This document shows, in pieces, positions 61,685 through 64,000 of a stretch of DNA of 64,000 bases. The DNA is taken from assembly GCF_001307765.1 (NCBI RefSeq), contig NZ_LKBA01000019.1, forward strand, positions 186,001 to 250,000, given 5' to 3'. Numbering within the stretch: the stretch's first letter is position 1; every line of letters starts with the position of its first letter. The stretch is from Aliiroseovarius crassostreae. Lineage in GTDB: Bacteria > Pseudomonadota > Alphaproteobacteria > Rhodobacterales > Rhodobacteraceae. The notes below the pieces were generated by a model. It searched no databases. It had not been told where the DNA came from and saw only the letters and a program-made list of their open reading frames with translations. Both the position numbers and the translations under genes were made by a program.

Positions 61685-62182
61685 ATGCAAACTGGAATTT
61701 GGCTGCTGGCAGGGCTTGTCGCATTGGCGATGCTGGGGGGAGTGGCACTTGCGGGCTATAGTCGGTGGGCACCGCTTCCCACCGGGCGTCTGGCTGATCA
61801 TCCGGGGCCGCAGACCCGCGGTCAGCACAAGTTGGAAGGGGGCGTGAAATACGTGCTGCCACTGGGGCAATTGCCGGAAGGTGGTGTCGCGCGCTTGCTG
61901 GATCTGGTTCGTAAGACACCGCGCACGGAAGAACGTCCCGCTGCCGATGGATACAGTTTCGTGCATCGCTCGCGCCTGTTCGGCTTTCCCGACATCACCC
62001 GGATCTGGATTGTAGACGGGCATCTGCATATCCATTCGTATCTGGTGATCGGGCGCTCAGATCTTGGGGTCAATGCTGCCCGGCTCACCAACTGGCTCAA
62101 GCTGCTCTATGCCCAGCCGGGACGAGAGGCAGGCACGGCCCGTGTCGCGCCAGATCGGGACATTCAGGCTCATGTCGCATAA
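61685..62182 (+). CDS. DUF1499 domain protein
   Basis: A 165-residue protein with one N-terminal hydrophobic segment (GIWLLAGLVALAMLGGVALA) as signal or anchor, then a DUF1499-like domain with EERPAADGYSFVHRSRLFGF and PDITRIWIVDGHLHIHSYL, ending with the typical GRSDLGVNAARLTNWLKLL. The function is unknown. AGGTGATC precedes the ATG. Its 3' end overlaps a convergent gene by 126 bp. Confidence 0.82.
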   Translation: MQTGIWLLAGLVALAMLGGVALAGYSRWAPLPTGRLADHPGPQTRGQHKLEGGVKYVLPLGQLPEGGVARLLDLVRKTPRTEERPAADGYSFVHRSRLFGFPDITRIWIVDGHLHIHSYLVIGRSDLGVNAARLTNWLKLLYAQPGREAGTARVAPDRDIQAHVA

Positions 62183-62350
62183 GGCCATGAAGGCGCGCCC
62201 GTCCACGAACAGGCAGATTTCCTGACCCAGCTCCACCCGTCCGCCCTGACTGTCGGTGCAATAACAGTCGATCACCCGCCCACTGGGGGCGGTCACATCT
62301 GCCTGAGCTGCCGGGCCGACAAGCATGGCGATAAGAAGGAAATGGCGCAT
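62057..62350 (-). CDS. small secreted protein, function unknown
   Basis: A 97-residue protein with signal peptide MRHFLLIAMLVGPAAQA followed by TAPSGRVIDCYCTDSQGGRV, then GQEICLFVDGRAFMALCDMS, LNVPIWRDTGRACLSS. Five or six Cys residues suggest disulfides in the periplasm. Similar small proteins occur widely in Rhodobacteraceae. Its last 42 codons overlap the antisense end of the DUF1499 gene, so its true end may be nearer CLSS. No function is known. Confidence 0.6.
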   Translation of the reverse strand: MRHFLLIAMLVGPAAQADVTAPSGRVIDCYCTDSQGGRVELGQEICLFVDGRAFMALCDMSLNVPIWRDTGRACLSSRLGIEQLEPVGEPGSIDPKI

Positions 62351-62413
62351 GAGGTCAGTATATCACGGTCCGGCCTCTTGACCAAAACCCGGCAATAAGA
62401 CAGACCGATCTTC

Positions 62414-63469
62414 ATGGTTCCTTTGGAAAAACTCAACGCGATCACCGAGCGGTTCGAATTTCTCGAAGCGCGCATGTCACAAGGTCTGTCCGGCGATGAA
62501 ATCGCCGCGGTTGGCCGTGAATATGCGGAGCTGAAACCCGTGGTGGAGGAAATTGCAGCCTATAAGCAGCTCCTGGCCGATATCGAAGAGGCCGAGGTGA
62601 TGATGGGCGATCCGGAGATGCGGGAACTGGCGGAAGAAGAGCTGCCCCAGCTGACCGCCCGTCTGCCCGAGGCTGAGCAGGGGATGCGGCTTGCGCTTTT
62701 GCCCAGGGATGCGGCGGACAGTCGCCCGGCAATGATCGAGATCCGCCCCGGCACCGGCGGGGATGAGGCGGCGCTTTTTGCCGGTGATTTGCTGCGTATG
62801 TATCAGCGATACGCCGAAACGCAGGGCTGGAAATTTGAAATCATGCAGCAGTCCCTGTCGGAACTGGGAGGAGTGAAAGACGTCACCGCACATGTGAAGG
62901 GCGAGGGGGTCTTTGCACGTCTCAAGTTCGAAAGCGGTGTGCATCGGGTGCAACGCGTGCCGGAAACCGAAAGTGGCGGGCGGATCCATACCTCTGCGGC
63001 AACCGTGGCGGTTCTGCCGGAAGCCGAAGATGTGGATATCCAGATCGACGCAAATGATATCCGCATTGATACGATGCGGTCCTCCGGCGCGGGGGGACAA
63101 CATGTGAACACAACCGATTCTGCGGTGCGGATCACTCACCTGCCAACCGGCATCGTTGTGACCAGTTCGGAAAAATCCCAGCATCGCAATCGCGAGATCG
63201 CAATGCAGGTTCTGAAAACCCGACTGTATGATCAGGAGCGGCAACGGATTGACGATGAACGCTCGGCGGACCGGAAATCACAGGTCGGTTCAGGGGATCG
63301 CTCGGAACGGATCCGCACCTACAATTTTCCGCAAGGGCGCATGACGGACCACCGGATCAACCTCACGCTTTACAAGCTTGACCAGATCATGAACGGGGAT
63401 CTGGACGAGGTGATTGACGCGCTGATTGCCGAAACCCAGGCCGCACAATTGGCTGAGATGGACACATGA
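62414..63469 (+). CDS. prfA: peptide chain release factor 1
   Basis: A 351-residue class I release factor that reads UAA and UAG and triggers peptide release. The GGQ motif is at 227-229 in [20 protein letters not shown]. The codon-reading domain contains the PVT-type region ([27 protein letters not shown]). The opening [20 protein letters not shown] is normal. The prmC gene that methylates its GGQ Gln follows with an ATGA overlap, the standard arrangement. Confidence 0.97.
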   Translation: MVPLEKLNAITERFEFLEARMSQGLSGDEIAAVGREYAELKPVVEEIAAYKQLLADIEEAEVMMGDPEMRELAEEELPQLTARLPEAEQGMRLALLPRDAADSRPAMIEIRPGTGGDEAALFAGDLLRMYQRYAETQGWKFEIMQQSLSELGGVKDVTAHVKGEGVFARLKFESGVHRVQRVPETESGGRIHTSAATVAVLPEAEDVDIQIDANDIRIDTMRSSGAGGQHVNTTDSAVRITHLPTGIVVTSSEKSQHRNREIAMQVLKTRLYDQERQRIDDERSADRKSQVGSGDRSERIRTYNFPQGRMTDHRINLTLYKLDQIMNGDLDEVIDALIAETQAAQLAEMDT

Positions 63470-64000
63470 CTGCGCCTGATCTGACGGCACAGATGCTGCT
63501 GGTGCAGGGTGTGCGGCGGCTTTCTGAGGCGGGCATCGAGGGTGGAGCGGGGGATGCGCGCGCGCTGCTGGCTTACGCTCTGGGAATTGATCGCGGACGC
63601 CTGACGCTGGCGCTGCCTGACCCGGTCAGCGCGGATCAGAAACAAAGGTTCGACCAAGCCATCGAGGCCCGGATTGCCCGCCAGCCGGTGGCCCAGATCG
63701 TGGGCAAACGCCATTTCTATGGGCGTGACTTCCGCGTCACGCAGGATGTGCTGGATCCGCGCCCTGAGACCGAAGAACTGGTCTCACTGGCCCTGCAGGC
63801 ACCGTTCGGGCGGGTTCTGGATCTGGGCACGGGATCAGGCTGCATCCTTGTGACGCTTCTGGCTGAATGTGAGGGCGCGCAGGGGGTGGGGGTGGACCTG
63901 TCACCAGCGGCGCTTGAGGTGGCTTGCGAAAATGCCAGGGCCCTTGGCGTTCTGCCCCGTATTTCCTTTCTCAAAGGCAGCTGGTTTGAACCCGTGGATG
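63466..64000 (+). CDS. prmC: release factor glutamine methyltransferase PrmC (5' part)
   Basis: The gene starts at 63466, overlapping the prfA stop by ATGA, and runs off the window after about 178 codons. The N-terminal helical domain ([19 protein letters not shown]) is followed by [34 protein letters not shown] and the SAM-binding [20 protein letters not shown]. The NPPY catalytic motif should lie beyond the window edge. It methylates the Gln of GGQ in release factors; partner prfA is immediately upstream. Confidence 0.95.
   Translation, partial: MTAPDLTAQMLLVQGVRRLSEAGIEGGAGDARALLAYALGIDRGRLTLALPDPVSADQKQRFDQAIEARIARQPVAQIVGKRHFYGRDFRVTQDVLDPRPETEELVSLALQAPFGRVLDLGTGSGCILVTLLAECEGAQGVGVDLSPAALEVACENARALGVLPRISFLKGSWFEPVD

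Noticed and set aside
1-64000. CRISPR arrays or rRNA genes
   Set aside because: No regularly spaced repeats of 20-50 bp with unique spacers and no rRNA sequence were seen.

Overview
The window is a high-GC alphaproteobacterial chromosome segment, most likely from the Roseobacter group of the Rhodobacteraceae. This rests on a permuted two-piece tmRNA encoding the tag ANDNKAPAMALAA, a dmdA-acuI DMSP operon, the trgA-trgB-cysK tellurite locus, an RNase E with a long acidic insertion, and a CTGA-N9-TCAG iron box. Most of the window is ordinary core chromosome. Decay is concentrated in one accessory islet, about 38.4-44 kb.

Layout. 0-8.2 kb: two small lipoproteins, rpoH with a heat-shock-type promoter, a membrane dipeptidase, a DksA/TraR zinc-finger protein, an amidinotransferase remnant, an ICMT-like methyltransferase and oligoendopeptidase F. 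8.5-15 kb: mrcA (PBP1A) and rne, the latter with a long leader carrying three GNRA-loop hairpins. 15-19.4 kb: TusA-like protein, ccdA, then an overlapping pair of membrane hydrolase-like protein and cytochrome P450. 19.4-22.7 kb: fumC-DUF4169-RHH operon, sspB and ssrA (tmRNA), so the tag RNA and its ClpXP adaptor are adjacent. 22.7-31.1 kb: FCD/GntR regulator divergent from a DUF2182-DUF1326-dmdA-acuI operon, then a GNAT, a CdiI-like immunity protein and a BCCT transporter; together these form a plausible DMSP uptake and catabolism locus. 31-38.4 kb: aminotransferase remnant, cfa, trgA-trgB-cysK, MscS channel.

38.4-44.2 kb is the accessory islet: an alaX pseudogene broken by a miniature element, tRNA-Ser(GGA), the C-terminal end of a large serine recombinase, an IS256/IS3 chimeric transposase, a broken IS5-type element, nnrU, an IS3 remnant, and a DUF455 gene cut off by IS3. 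44.2-64 kb returns to core genes: bcp, an AsmA-like protein, queA, an MFS transporter, DUF924, lpdA, a rhodanese, uvrA, a NUDIX protein, an fbpA-like iron-binding protein under an iron box, mazG, an M20 amidohydrolase, a ureohydrolase, prfA and the start of prmC.

Two repeat families stand out. One is a TA-flanked miniature element of about 110-136 bp with AAGCGTTTCG ends (five copies), one of which can be removed in silico from alaX to restore the conserved reading frame. The other is a 40-43 bp imperfect hairpin found inside two unrelated transposase genes; its stem differs by a compensated base pair, and removing it restores both reading frames.
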